NCBI GenBank assembly: GCA_043772905.1 | Contig: JAYVFS010000056.1 | Span: 1 to 16,935 of the forward strand | Reading direction: 5' to 3' | Source of the DNA: JAAFJT01 sp043772905 | GTDB taxonomy: Bacteria > Bacteroidota > Bacteroidia > Chitinophagales > Saprospiraceae | DNA: 16,935 bases | Shown: piece after piece, positions 7,014-14,062 of the stretch | How positions within the stretch are numbered: position 1 is the first letter of the stretch | How the letters are laid out: each line of letters opens with the position of its first letter | Position numbers and translations under genes: made by a program | The notes under the pieces: generated by a model | Database searches by the model: none | What the model was told of the DNA's origin: nothing | The model's input: only the letters and a program-made list of their open reading frames with translations

Positions 7014-8060
7014 ATGAAAAATGGCATCCAACGGCTCACAGAGTCAAAATATTTGTTTCACTACCTTCTTTGGGCAACTTTGATTCTACAAGTTGGCATG
7101 GACAGCTCGGGTTTGGCGCAGTCCGATTGGCAGCGTTATCTCGTCAATTTGTTCTTTCGCAATGGCTTATTGATGGCTATTGTCTATGTCAATTTGTTTT
7201 TACTTATCCCTCGTTTGCTCAATCAAAGGCGATATTTGTTATACTTTTTGAGCATATCAACGGTGACGGTCGTTTATATCGTCTTTTCAAGTGCCGTTTT
7301 AGATTATTATTTATATCGTTCAAAGGAGGAAATAGAGATGCCGCGTTTTAATTGGAATATGGCGAGCGTTTATTTTTTTACAGCCATACGCTACATTGTT
7401 ATCTCTTTTTTGCTCAATTTGATAAAAGAAAAATATGAACAACAACAGAAAATAGCAGCAATACAAGTTGAAAAAATGCGCTCCGACCTCAACTATTTAC
7501 GCGCCCAAATCAATCCCCATTTTTTGTTCAACACCTTCAACAACCTGTACAGCCTTGCCCTTGATAAATCAGATAAAACGCCCGGAATCATACTGAAACT
7601 GTCCGATATGATGGATTATATGCTCTACGAAAGCAATGAAATCGAAGTGTCTTTAGAAAAAGACATCGAAAATTTGCAGAATTATATCGAAATCGAACGC
7701 ATCAGACAAGGCAATAATGCTAAAATCAGCTTTGATACTGAGGGGGTACTTTCAAGTCGAAAAATAGCTCCGTTATTGTTTCTACCTTTAGTTGAAAATG
7801 CCTTCAAACATGGTGTCAATAATGCCATTCAAGATGCTTTTTTGGAAGGGCATTTAGTGGTCAATGACACGTTTATTTTGTTTGAATTAAAAAACAATTT
7901 ACCGAAAAATAAGGTACAAAACGGACATCTCAATCGCAGTATTGGATTGGGGAACTTAAAAAAACGCTTAGAATTGACCTATCCGAACCAGTATTTGCTT
8001 GAAACCAAAGCAGAAAACGGCGTTTTTTATACAACCTTAAAAATCAATCAAACACAATGA
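7014..8060 (+). CDS. LytS/YehU-type sensor histidine kinase
   Basis: Membrane sensor kinase, 348 residues. Residues about 12-140 contain four hydrophobic segments and no recognisable extracellular sensor domain. A short coiled linker (KEKYEQQQKIAAIQVEKMRSD) leads into the His_kinase domain (PF06580): LRAQINPHFLFNTFNNL with the phosphoacceptor H169. The ATP-binding lid region follows with PLLFLPLVENAFKHG (N box) and GLGNLKKRLELTYP (G box). It would phosphorylate the LytTR regulator encoded immediately downstream, with a 4-bp ATGA overlap that implies translational coupling. The signal is unknown. A dispersed word (7735-7746) encodes F-D-T-E-G-V between the H and N boxes, in a variable loop. 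Confidence 0.9.
   Translation: MKNGIQRLTESKYLFHYLLWATLILQVGMDSSGLAQSDWQRYLVNLFFRNGLLMAIVYVNLFLLIPRLLNQRRYLLYFLSISTVTVVYIVFSSAVLDYYLYRSKEEIEMPRFNWNMASVYFFTAIRYIVISFLLNLIKEKYEQQQKIAAIQVEKMRSDLNYLRAQINPHFLFNTFNNLYSLALDKSDKTPGIILKLSDMMDYMLYESNEIEVSLEKDIENLQNYIEIERIRQGNNAKISFDTEGVLSSRKIAPLLFLPLVENAFKHGVNNAIQDAFLEGHLVVNDTFILFELKNNLPKNKVQNGHLNRSIGLGNLKKRLELTYPNQYLLETKAENGVFYTTLKINQTQ
7735..7746 (+). repeat. Dispersed word ATACTGAGGGGG, copy 7 (in histidine kinase CDS)
   Basis: Read as D-T-E-G on the coding strand, in a loop between kinase motifs. Confidence 0.92.
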
Positions 8061-8743
8061 TTTATACCTGTATGATTGTTGATGATGAGCCTTTGGCACA
8101 CCGCATTTTGGAAAAATATCTCGCAGATACTGAGGGGGGCATTTTGTCGCATAATGCTTATAATGCAAGAGATGCTGCCGCTTTTTTAGCAAAAAACACT
8201 GTTGACATTTTGTTACTTGATGTACACATGCCTGAAATTACGGGCATTGATTTTCTCAAATCATTGGACAATAAACCAGTCACGATATTCACAACAGCAT
8301 ACCGCAATCATGCTTTAGAAGGCTATGATTTGGGCGTAATGGACTATCTTTTGAAACCGATAAAACGGGAACGTTTTCAGTTGGCAATCAACCGTGCCAT
8401 TGAGTTTTTGAAGTTAAAAGCCTTAGAAGAACAACTTGAAGAAAACGAGCAAAAGGAGATTGTTATTCGGTCAAATGGTCAAAACATACGGTTAATTTCA
8501 GAAAATATCAGCCATGTGCAAGGTTTGAAGGACTATACGATTATTTTTACGCCCGAAAAAAAGTATGTTGTCAAAGGTTCCGTCAAGGCAATGATGGAAC
8601 GTTTACCTGCGGCGCAATTTGTACGTGTTCATAAATCATTCATCGTTTCTAGATCAAAATTGACATTGATAAGTCGAAACAAAATTGAATTTGAGGGATT
8701 TCAAATCCCCATTGGAAGGCGATTTAAAGAAGATATTTTGTGA
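8057..8743 (+). CDS. LytTR-family response regulator
   Basis: Transcription regulator of 228 residues with an N-terminal receiver domain (about 1-118) and a C-terminal LytTR DNA-binding domain (about 130-228). The receiver shows the acidic pocket D9-D10-E11, the phosphoacceptor D55 in LLLDVHMP, the conserved Thr in FTTAY and the Lys in LLKPIK. The LytTR part has the usual VRVHKSFIVS and IPIGRRFKE elements. Partner of the upstream kinase, overlapped by 4 bp. Its targets may include its own operon through the direct repeats at 6946-6975. The dispersed word at 8127-8139 encodes D-T-E-G-G in the loop after the first helix of the receiver, where residues are variable in this family. Confidence 0.93.
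   Translation: MIYTCMIVDDEPLAHRILEKYLADTEGGILSHNAYNARDAAAFLAKNTVDILLLDVHMPEITGIDFLKSLDNKPVTIFTTAYRNHALEGYDLGVMDYLLKPIKRERFQLAINRAIEFLKLKALEEQLEENEQKEIVIRSNGQNIRLISENISHVQGLKDYTIIFTPEKKYVVKGSVKAMMERLPAAQFVRVHKSFIVSRSKLTLISRNKIEFEGFQIPIGRRFKEDIL
8127..8139 (+). repeat. Dispersed word ATACTGAGGGGGG, copy 8 (in response regulator CDS)
   Basis: Six G residues. Read as D-T-E-G-G on the coding strand. Confidence 0.92.
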
Positions 8744-8811
8744 GTTCAAACCCACAACAATTGCGATATTTTAGAAAAAATCACTCATTTTTATTGTCAA
8801 ATAATAAAACT

Positions 8812-9828
8812 ATGTCACGTAAATTACCCGCAGAATGGGCACCACAAAGTGCCGTTCAATTCACTTTTCCGCACGAAGATTCGGATTGGTTACCGATGCT
8901 CGATACGGTTGTTCCTTGTTTCGTCAAACTGATTGAAACCGTTTCGCAATATCAAAAAGTGCTGGTTGTTTGTAAGGACAAAGAAAAAACGGCTGATTTA
9001 CTGAGGGGAGCAGTTAAAGACAATTTATTGCTTGTTTCCTTACCTTCAAACGATACTTGGGCGAGAGACCACGGTGCAATAACCGTTTTTGAAAACGAAA
9101 AACCTGTTTTATTGGATTTTGTATTCAACGGCTGGGGCTTAAAATTTGCTGCCGACAAGGACAATTTGATAACGCAAAAACTGTTTGATAAAGGTATTTT
9201 TAAGACAAAAAAAATACAAAAAGGTGGTTTGGCACTTGAGGGCGGCGGCATAGAAAGCGACGGCATAGGCACTTTGATGACAACAACTGAATGTCTATTG
9301 TCACCAAATCGCAATCCACATTTATCAAAGCGCCAAACAGAGCAAAAATTGAAGCGTTTGTTTGGTGTTAACCGCATTTTATGGCTCGAAAACGGCTATT
9401 TGGCGGGCGACGATACGGATTCACATATTGACACCCTCGCTCGCTTTTGTGATGAAAACACCATTGCTTATGTGCAATGTACCGACCCAAATGATGAGCA
9501 TTTTGCCGCTTTACAACTTATGGAAAATGAATTGCGGGCTTTTCGTAAGGCAGATGGACAACCTTACTCATTAGTCCCTCTACCCATGTCGGAAGCGATT
9601 TTTGACGAAGATGGACAGCGTTTGCCCGCCACTTATGCCAATTTTCTCATCATAAACGGTGCGGTGCTTGTACCGACTTACAACGTGCCACAAGATGCCG
9701 AAGCCCTCGATATACTGAGGGGGTGCTTTCCTGACCGTGAAGTGATTGGATTGGATTGTCGTCCGTTGATATATCAGCATGGGTCTTTGCATTGTGTGAC
9801 GATGCAGTTTCCAGAGGACGTTGTTTGA
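8812..9828 (+). CDS. aguA: Agmatine deiminase (agmatine iminohydrolase)
   Basis: Hydrolyses agmatine to N-carbamoylputrescine and ammonia, the first step of the agmatine route to putrescine; cytoplasmic. 338 residues from the ATG at 8812, giving MSRKLPAEWAPQSAVQF, the normal family N-terminus. The longer frame from a GTG at 8740 overlaps the regulator gene and adds an unconserved tail, so it was not used. Typical PAD_porph (PF04371) motifs are present: NDTWARDHGAI, FNGWG, LEGGGIESDG, DDTDSHIDTLARF, and the catalytic cysteine C328 in GSLHCVTMQ close to the C-terminus. The absence of a signal peptide and the nearby carbamoylputrescine amidase favour agmatine over protein arginine. Two dispersed words lie in it (8999 and 9712), both read as LRG. 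A perfect 18-bp hairpin follows the stop. Confidence 0.93.
   Translation: MSRKLPAEWAPQSAVQFTFPHEDSDWLPMLDTVVPCFVKLIETVSQYQKVLVVCKDKEKTADLLRGAVKDNLLLVSLPSNDTWARDHGAITVFENEKPVLLDFVFNGWGLKFAADKDNLITQKLFDKGIFKTKKIQKGGLALEGGGIESDGIGTLMTTTECLLSPNRNPHLSKRQTEQKLKRLFGVNRILWLENGYLAGDDTDSHIDTLARFCDENTIAYVQCTDPNDEHFAALQLMENELRAFRKADGQPYSLVPLPMSEAIFDEDGQRLPATYANFLIINGAVLVPTYNVPQDAEALDILRGCFPDREVIGLDCRPLIYQHGSLHCVTMQFPEDVV
8999..9008 (+). repeat. Dispersed word TACTGAGGGG, copy 9 (in aguA)
   Basis: Shortest core: four G, then AG. Preceded by T. Read as L-L-R-G. Confidence 0.75.
9712..9723 (+). repeat. Dispersed word ATACTGAGGGGG, copy 10 (in aguA)
   Basis: Read as I-L-R-G-C near the C-terminal end of agmatine deiminase. 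Confidence 0.92.
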
Positions 9829-9835
9829 TAAAACA

Positions 9836-9875
9836 TTAAATCCTTAAATACTTGAATAAGTATTTAAGGATTTAA
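9836..9875. terminator. Terminator hairpin after aguA
   Basis: Perfect 18-base arms (9836-9853 and 9858-9875) with a 4-base loop, eight bases beyond the aguA stop. AT-rich, usable from both strands. Confidence 0.75.
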
Positions 9876-9883
9876 AATAATCG

Positions 9884-9913
9884 TTGTTTTTTTGTGAAAA
9901 AGGTTTATTTTTG
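9884..9913 (+). promoter_or_regulatory. Bacteroidota-type promoter of the Fic/Doc toxin-antitoxin pair
   Basis: TTG (9884-9886), 19 bases, then TATTTTTG (9906-9913), matching TTTG-N19-21-TAnnTTTG well. The antitoxin ATG follows 15 bases later, so the module has its own promoter between the two agmatine genes. Confidence 0.6.
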
Positions 9914-9928
9914 TAAAAAAATTGAAAA

Positions 9929-10141
9929 ATGACAGCACAAATTGATGAAAAAACCTTTAAAAAGGTACTTTATGAATTAATGGTTGAACAACCAGATTAT
10001 TTTAAAAATCTGCTTCGCCAAATTATAAATGAAAAAAAAGAAGCTCTTTCTGATGAAAAAACAGAAAGACGAAAGCGATTAGAAAAAATCATTGATGAAA
10101 ACTTCGCTGAATACGATGATGTTTTCAGAGCATTAGCCTAA
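9929..10141 (+). CDS. Putative antitoxin of a Doc/Fic toxin-antitoxin pair
   Basis: Small, strongly charged, mostly helical protein of 70 residues encoded nine bases upstream of a Doc-like toxin. I do not recognise a named antitoxin fold. Its middle is rich in lysine and glutamate (KKEALSDEKTERRKRLEK), and the C-terminus (ENFAEYDDVFRALA) could be the amphipathic helix that closes the toxin cleft, as in Phd. The function rests on size, gene order and its own promoter. It could also regulate its operon. No dispersed word occurs inside it. Confidence 0.65.
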   Translation: MTAQIDEKTFKKVLYELMVEQPDYFKNLLRQIINEKKEALSDEKTERRKRLEKIIDENFAEYDDVFRALA

Positions 10142-10150
10142 TTATGTATC

Positions 10151-10552
10151 ATGGAATTTTTAGAGAAAACCGATATAATTTTTATTAATAAAAGAACGAT
10201 TGAAGCTCATGGTGGAAATTTCGTCCCTCCATCCAATCTTCTGAAAGAACAACCTCTCGACTATGTTGTAGAAGTTGTGCAAAGTGAAATGTTTGGAATG
10301 CCACTATATCCTGAAATCTCCGATAAAGCTGGCGTTTATCTGTTTAATATCATTTCAAATCATATTTTTACAGATGGGAATAAACGAACTGGCTTAGGTG
10401 CAGCCGTTTCTTTTTTAAATTTAAATGGGTTTAGAATTCGTAAAGATTGGAACAATGATGTTGTTTTAGCTTTTGTTCTTAAAGTCGCCTCTGGCGAAAG
10501 TACCTTAGACGAATGTCGTGAATGGTTCAAAGAAAACATCACGCCCATTTGA
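10151..10552 (+). CDS. Doc/Fic-family toxin (death-on-curing type)
   Basis: 133 residues, the usual size of Doc-type Fic proteins. The Fic motif HIFTDGNKRTG (H71 to R79 for the core HxFxDGNKR) is intact, so the enzyme is probably active. Family members transfer AMP, or in Doc itself phosphate, onto a target: Doc phosphorylates EF-Tu. N-terminal FINKRTIEAHGG and PLYPEISDKAGVYLFNIISNH also fit Doc proteins. The glycine after the D (Doc of phage P1 has A) is closer to standard Fic enzymes, so AMP transfer cannot be excluded. Paired with the small gene just upstream. The module lies between aguA and aguB, flanked by hairpins. The stop codon touches a dispersed word directly. Confidence 0.85.
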   Translation: MEFLEKTDIIFINKRTIEAHGGNFVPPSNLLKEQPLDYVVEVVQSEMFGMPLYPEISDKAGVYLFNIISNHIFTDGNKRTGLGAAVSFLNLNGFRIRKDWNNDVVLAFVLKVASGESTLDECREWFKENITPI

Positions 10553-10563
10553 CCCCCTCAGTA
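10553..10563 (-). repeat. Dispersed word TACTGAGGGGG, copy 11 (abuts the fic stop codon)
   Basis: CCCCCTCAGTA begins at the base after the TGA and precedes the terminator hairpin by 13 bases. Confidence 0.9.
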
Positions 10564-10576
10564 AAATTCTAAAAAG

Positions 10577-10612
10577 AATGAGTAATCCAGCTAAAATGCT
10601 CGATTACTCATT
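10577..10612 (+). terminator. Rho-independent terminator after the Fic toxin gene
   Basis: AATGAGTAATC (10577-10587) pairs with GATTACTCATT (10602-10612); AGC/GCT inside (10589-10591, 10598-10600) extends it. A T-rich tail follows. Confidence 0.75.
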
Positions 10613-10613
10613 T

Positions 10614-10621
10614 TATTTTTG
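10614..10621 (+). promoter_or_regulatory. -7 box TATTTTTG of aguB
   Basis: Exact TAnnTTTG match, 17 bases before the aguB ATG. It overlaps the T-tail of the preceding terminator. No clear -33 element. Confidence 0.5.
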
Positions 10622-10638
10622 CCAAAAATTAAAGAAAT

Positions 10639-11523
10639 ATGACAAAACTAAAAGTCGGCATTGTCCAACAAATCAGTGGCGGCAGCCGTGAAGAAAATAT
10701 AGAACGCAGTTTGCGTGGTATTGCAGAATGTGCCGCAAAAGGCGCAGAACTCGTTGTTTTACAAGAGTTGCATTGTGGTATCTACTTTTGTCAAGTAGAA
10801 GAAACGGCAAAGTTCGATATGGCAGAAACGATTCCAGGACCTTCAACCGCTATTTTTGGCGAAGCGGCAAAGCAACACAATATCGTTTTGGTAACATCTC
10901 TATTTGAAAAACGGGCAGCCGGTTTATACCACAATACAGCCGTTGTTTTTGAAAAAAATGGCGAAATCGTAGGGAAATACCGCAAAATGCACATTCCTGA
11001 CGATCCCGCATATTACGAAAAATTTTATTTTACGCCCGGCGATATGGGTTTTGAACCCATCAAAACGAGCGTTGGAACATTAGGCGTACTCGTTTGTTGG
11101 GATCAATGGTATCCCGAAGCGGCGCGTTTGATGGCTTTGCGTGGCGCAGAAATGCTGATATATCCGACCGCCATCGGGTGGGAGAGTACGGATACTGAGG
11201 GGGAGAAAGCGCGGCAACATGGAGCTTGGGAAACGATTCAGCGCGGTCATGCAGTGGCGAATGGTTTGCCCGTTATTACGGTCAATCGAGTCGGTTTTGA
11301 GCCTGATTGGTCGGGCGTGACTAATGGGATTCAGTTTTGGGGGCAGAGTTTTGTTGCGGGGCCACAAGGCGAATTTTTATATAAAGCGTCATCAGATTTA
11401 GAAGAAAACGTAGTGATTGAAATTGATAGACAACGAACAGAAGATGTGCGTAGGATTTGGCCCTTTTTCCGAGACCGAAGAATTGATTTTTACGGCGGTT
11501 TGACGAAGCGGTATTTGGATTGA
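10639..11523 (+). CDS. aguB: N-carbamoylputrescine amidase
   Basis: Nitrilase-superfamily enzyme that hydrolyses N-carbamoylputrescine to putrescine, CO2 and ammonia; cytoplasmic. 294 residues, normal for the family. The catalytic triad is visible: E43 (VVLQELHCG), K116 (GKYRKMHIPDDP) and C153 (VLVCWDQWYPEAARLMAL). The sequences CWDQWYPE and GREENIERS-like start are typical of the carbamoylputrescine branch. It takes the product of agmatine deiminase encoded upstream; the toxin-antitoxin module separates them, and aguB has its own -7 box. A dispersed word (11192-11203) encodes T-D-T-E-G-E where homologues usually have a variable surface loop (compare GWESTDTEGEKARQH). Confidence 0.93.
   Translation: MTKLKVGIVQQISGGSREENIERSLRGIAECAAKGAELVVLQELHCGIYFCQVEETAKFDMAETIPGPSTAIFGEAAKQHNIVLVTSLFEKRAAGLYHNTAVVFEKNGEIVGKYRKMHIPDDPAYYEKFYFTPGDMGFEPIKTSVGTLGVLVCWDQWYPEAARLMALRGAEMLIYPTAIGWESTDTEGEKARQHGAWETIQRGHAVANGLPVITVNRVGFEPDWSGVTNGIQFWGQSFVAGPQGEFLYKASSDLEENVVIEIDRQRTEDVRRIWPFFRDRRIDFYGGLTKRYLD
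11192..11203 (+). repeat. Dispersed word ATACTGAGGGGG, copy 12 (in aguB)
   Basis: Read as D-T-E-G on the coding strand, the fourth such reading in the window. Confidence 0.92.
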
Positions 11524-11610
11524 AAAAAAAATCTAATTATGTAATCTAAATTTATGATTATCAAAGAGTTACATTTGTTTTTATTTTGCGAAAAACAGGG
11601 TTGAGCTATT

Positions 11611-12357
11611 ATGGAACATATTGAATTACTGTTATTTTTCTTTGGAATCGCAGCCATTTATGCGAGTGCGGGCTTCGGCGGTGGTTCAAGTTATCTTGCG
11701 CTGTTGGCACTATATGGTGTATCAATGACGACGATGCGTCCGACTGCATTGCTTTGCAATATCGTTGTTGTCATAGGTGGCTCATGGCTATTTTGGCGGA
11801 GTGGTTATTTGAATTTTAAAAAAATCATACCCCTCAGTATCGCCTCTGTTCCTATGGCTTTTGTCGGCGGGTTGTTGCCGTTGAAAGAAAAAACTTTCTT
11901 CGTTTTATTAGGTTCAAGCCTTGTAATTGCAGCATTATTGATGTTTTTTCAGAATTATTTCAAAAAAAACGAAGTAGAAACATCTGAAAACACTTCTATA
12001 CTGAGGGGGTCAATTTTGGGCGGTTCTATTGGTTTTTTGTCAGGTATGGTGGGCATTGGCGGCGGCATTTTTTTATCACCTGTTCTAAATTTACTGAAAT
12101 GGGATTCGCCTAAAAACATAGCTGCAACAGCCAGTTTTTTCATCCTTGTCAACTCTATTTCAGGTTTGGCGGGGCAATTGACAAAAAATCCACAATTAGA
12201 TTGGGCTTTCGTTGTGCCTTTGATGTGCGCCGTTTTGCTCGGTGGTCAATTGGGCAGCCGATTGACAACTTTTCGATTCAATCAAACACTTGTGCGGCAA
12301 CTAACAGCCGTTTTGGTCATGTATGCAGGTGTAAATATATTGTGGAATAACATTTGA
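11611..12357 (+). CDS. TauE/SafE (TSUP) family membrane exporter
   Basis: Inner-membrane protein of 248 residues with about seven to eight hydrophobic segments in two homologous halves. The halves open with the glycine-rich signatures ASAGFGGGSSYLALL and GMVGIGGGIFLSPVL, typical of the TSUP (TauE/SafE) family, whose members export sulfite, sulfoacetate or other organosulfur anions. Here it precedes moaD and moaE, so a role in sulfur or oxyanion handling around molybdoenzymes is possible but unproven. The charged loop linking the halves carries a dispersed word (11998-12009, I-L-R-G-S), and another lies in the first half in the opposite orientation (11830-11840, I-P-L-S-I). Confidence 0.85.
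   Translation: MEHIELLLFFFGIAAIYASAGFGGGSSYLALLALYGVSMTTMRPTALLCNIVVVIGGSWLFWRSGYLNFKKIIPLSIASVPMAFVGGLLPLKEKTFFVLLGSSLVIAALLMFFQNYFKKNEVETSENTSILRGSILGGSIGFLSGMVGIGGGIFLSPVLNLLKWDSPKNIAATASFFILVNSISGLAGQLTKNPQLDWAFVVPLMCAVLLGGQLGSRLTTFRFNQTLVRQLTAVLVMYAGVNILWNNI
11830..11840 (-). repeat. Dispersed word ATACTGAGGGG, copy 13 (in TSUP gene)
   Basis: Four G residues. The coding strand reads P-L-S-I. Inverted relative to the copy at 11998. Confidence 0.85.
11998..12009 (+). repeat. Dispersed word ATACTGAGGGGG, copy 14 (in TSUP gene)
   Basis: Read as I-L-R-G in the loop between the two TSUP halves. Confidence 0.92.
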
Positions 12358-12369
12358 ATTATATTTTTG
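12340..12369 (+). promoter_or_regulatory. Bacteroidota-type promoter before moaD
   Basis: TTG (12340-12342), 19 bases, TATTTTTG (12362-12369). The -33 part lies inside the end of the TSUP gene. The moaD ATG follows about 55 bases later. Confidence 0.5.
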
Positions 12370-12423
12370 TATGGTTTAATTGTTAGTAAACATACAGTCA
12401 TACAGCATCCAATAATACTTAAT

Positions 12424-12666
12424 ATGACATTAGAAATCCTAACATTCGGCATCGCTCGTGACATCATTGGAAGTTCTATTTTTAAAATAGAAATGTGGGA
12501 AGGAGCCACTTCTGATGATTTAAAACGGCTTATCTTAGAACGTTATCCTCGTTTTATTGCCCTTTCATCGCTCATGATAGCCGTCAATGCAGAATATGGT
12601 AATGAAGCAACCGTACTGAGAGAAGACGATGAAATCGCTTTGATACCGCCTGTAAGCGGCGGATAA
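12424..12666 (+). CDS. moaD: Molybdopterin synthase small subunit (MoaD)
   Basis: Ubiquitin-like sulfur carrier of molybdopterin synthase; its C-terminal glycine is adenylated and thiocarboxylated and gives sulfur to precursor Z (cPMP). 80 residues from the ATG at 12424, the family size. An ATG at 12367 would add 19 unconserved residues and overlap the promoter. It starts with a beta strand (MTLEILTFGIARDIIG), has AVNAEY before the third strand and ends IALIPPVSGG with the required terminal GG. Followed by moaE after 73 bases that include an AT palindrome (12664-12688). Confidence 0.92.
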   Translation: MTLEILTFGIARDIIGSSIFKIEMWEGATSDDLKRLILERYPRFIALSSLMIAVNAEYGNEATVLREDDEIALIPPVSGG

Positions 12667-12688
12667 ATAATTGATAATCAATTATTTA
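12664..12688. repeat. AT-rich palindrome between moaD and moaE
   Basis: TAAATAATTGAT (12664-12675) and ATCAATTATTTA (12677-12688) form a perfect inverted repeat around one base, starting at the moaD stop codon. A weak terminator, an RNA-processing site or a simple palindrome are all possible. Confidence 0.5.
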
Positions 12689-12739
12689 CCATTTAATATT
12701 CACCTCCAAAGGAGTCCTTTGGACATTCCGCATTTAAAA

Positions 12740-13156
12740 ATGATTGACATTCAACTTCTTTCTCCCCCCCTCAGTATAGCAGCTTGTGAAGCCTTCGTAG
12801 AGTCGCCCGAAGTCGGCGGTGCGGTTGTTTTTATTGGCACAGTTCGGAACAAAACAGGTGCAAAATCGGTCACACGCCTTGAATTTGAGGCTTATGCACC
12901 TATGGCTGTGCGTGAAATGGAAAAAATTGCTGAACGTGCTTTAGCCACGTTTTCGGTTTTTAAAATCAGTATTCATCACCGCGTAGGTATTTTAGATATT
13001 GGTGAAGTCCCCGTGGTTATTGCCGTTTCTGCGCCACATCGAGGAGCAGCCTTCGATGCTTGTGAATTTTGCATAGACGAATTGAAAAAAACGGTACCTA
13101 TTTGGAAGAAAGAAGTTTTTGAAGACGGAGAAGTCTGGGTTGCTGCACATCCCTAA
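12740..13156 (+). CDS. moaE: Molybdopterin synthase large subunit (MoaE)
   Basis: Catalytic subunit of molybdopterin synthase, converting cPMP to molybdopterin with MoaD as sulfur donor. 138 residues from the ATG at 12740; the open frame upstream begins with TTG and is not conserved. Typical motifs: GGAVVFIGTVRNKTG, LEFEAYAPMAVREMEKIAE, VFKISIHHRVGILDIGE, SAPHRGAAFDACEFCIDELKKTVPIWKKE, the last containing the active-site lysines and the PIWKKE signature. Sits directly after moaD, as expected. The N-terminal stretch is shaped by a dispersed word (12764-12777), read S-P-P-L-S-I. No moaA, moaC or moeA is present in the window. Confidence 0.94.
   Translation: MIDIQLLSPPLSIAACEAFVESPEVGGAVVFIGTVRNKTGAKSVTRLEFEAYAPMAVREMEKIAERALATFSVFKISIHHRVGILDIGEVPVVIAVSAPHRGAAFDACEFCIDELKKTVPIWKKEVFEDGEVWVAAHP
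12764..12777 (-). repeat. Dispersed word ATACTGAGGGGGGG, copy 15 (in moaE)
   Basis: Longest G run: seven. The coding strand reads P-P-L-S-I close to the N-terminus. Confidence 0.9.
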
Positions 13157-13347
13157 ATTATCATAAAATTTTGCACGCACATAATTTTGTTCCAAAAAGG
13201 GCGTTTCCAACATTCATTCATTATTTATCAAACGATTCTTCTCTCAACCACGCAGAAAAATCTAAAAAATCCATCATCATCTCTATATGGCTCATTCTCT
13301 ACATTTCGCGTTATAAAATTTATTTTTCAACACAAAATGGATGAATC

Positions 13348-14061
13348 ATGTCAAAAATTCTGGCTTTCTGCTGCTCTTTTCTATTGTTTTCCAATATTAC
13401 TTTCTCTCAAAACTTTGAAGTAGGTCTGACGCTTGGCGCAACCGCTTATAATGGTGACATTGATATAGTTGCCAAAAATGTAGGCTCTGCCATCAATCCC
13501 GCTATCGGTCTTTTGGGCAAATATCGTTTGTCTAATAGTCTTTTGGTGCGTGGTCAACTCTTGGTGAGCAAACTTTCCGCCTCTGAAAAAAATCACCCTT
13601 CGGCATGGCGGCAAGAGCGCGGGTTGTCTTTTGAATCCAAACTGACGGAAATTTCGGCTTTGCTTGAGTATGAAGTGATTAGTAAAAATCGCTTCACAGG
13701 CTTTACTTTTGGAGGTTTGGGTATTTCTTATTTTAATCCAAAACCCGATTTTAACTTGCCTAATAAATACATTGATGATGTAAATCCTGATGAACAAGGG
13801 GATTATAAAAAACATACTTTAATCATACCTCTTGGAGTTGGTTTGAAATATAGCCTGCCCAAAGATTTTTACCTCGCTGCTGAAGCGGGCTATCGGTTTG
13901 TATTTACAGACTATCTCGATGGTATTTCAAAAATTGCCAATCCTAAACGCAAAGATGCCTATTATTATGCAGGTTTGACCTTGACAAAGGCATTTGGCGG
14001 TGGCAAATCTGGAGCAAATCGGCAGTTCAAGCAGGGCGATGGGAATTGTCCGAAATTTTAA
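13348..14061 (+). CDS. Outer-membrane beta-barrel protein, PorG/DUF6089-like
   Basis: 237 residues with a cleavable signal peptide (hydrophobic core LAFCCSFLLFSNITFS, cleavage near FSQ/NF). The rest is alternating strands with aromatic ends, consistent with a small outer-membrane barrel. It shows the DUF6089 pattern: ATAYNGDIDI early, LSFESKLTEISALLEYEV, a GGLGISYFNPKP strand, IPLGVGLKYSL and the strong C-terminal FTDYLDGIS. PorG of the type IX secretion apparatus belongs to this group, so this could be a T9SS part; many paralogues of unknown role also exist. The glycine-rich tail (KAFGGGKSGANRQFKQGDGN) follows the last strand and is probably flexible. No dispersed word occurs inside it. Followed by a perfect hairpin at 14128-14160. 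Confidence 0.75.
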   Translation: MSKILAFCCSFLLFSNITFSQNFEVGLTLGATAYNGDIDIVAKNVGSAINPAIGLLGKYRLSNSLLVRGQLLVSKLSASEKNHPSAWRQERGLSFESKLTEISALLEYEVISKNRFTGFTFGGLGISYFNPKPDFNLPNKYIDDVNPDEQGDYKKHTLIIPLGVGLKYSLPKDFYLAAEAGYRFVFTDYLDGISKIANPKRKDAYYYAGLTLTKAFGGGKSGANRQFKQGDGNCPKF

Positions 14062-14062
14062 T

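Noticed and set aside
8952..9377. 141-residue minus-strand open frame
   Set aside because: Antisense to agmatine deiminase and without recognisable motifs.
12614..12620. TACTGAG in moaD as a copy of the word
   Set aside because: The G run is broken (TACTGAGAGAAG); only seven bases match, which is expected by chance.
13381..13815. 144-residue minus-strand open frame
   Set aside because: Antisense to the PorG-like gene, which has a signal peptide and family motifs.
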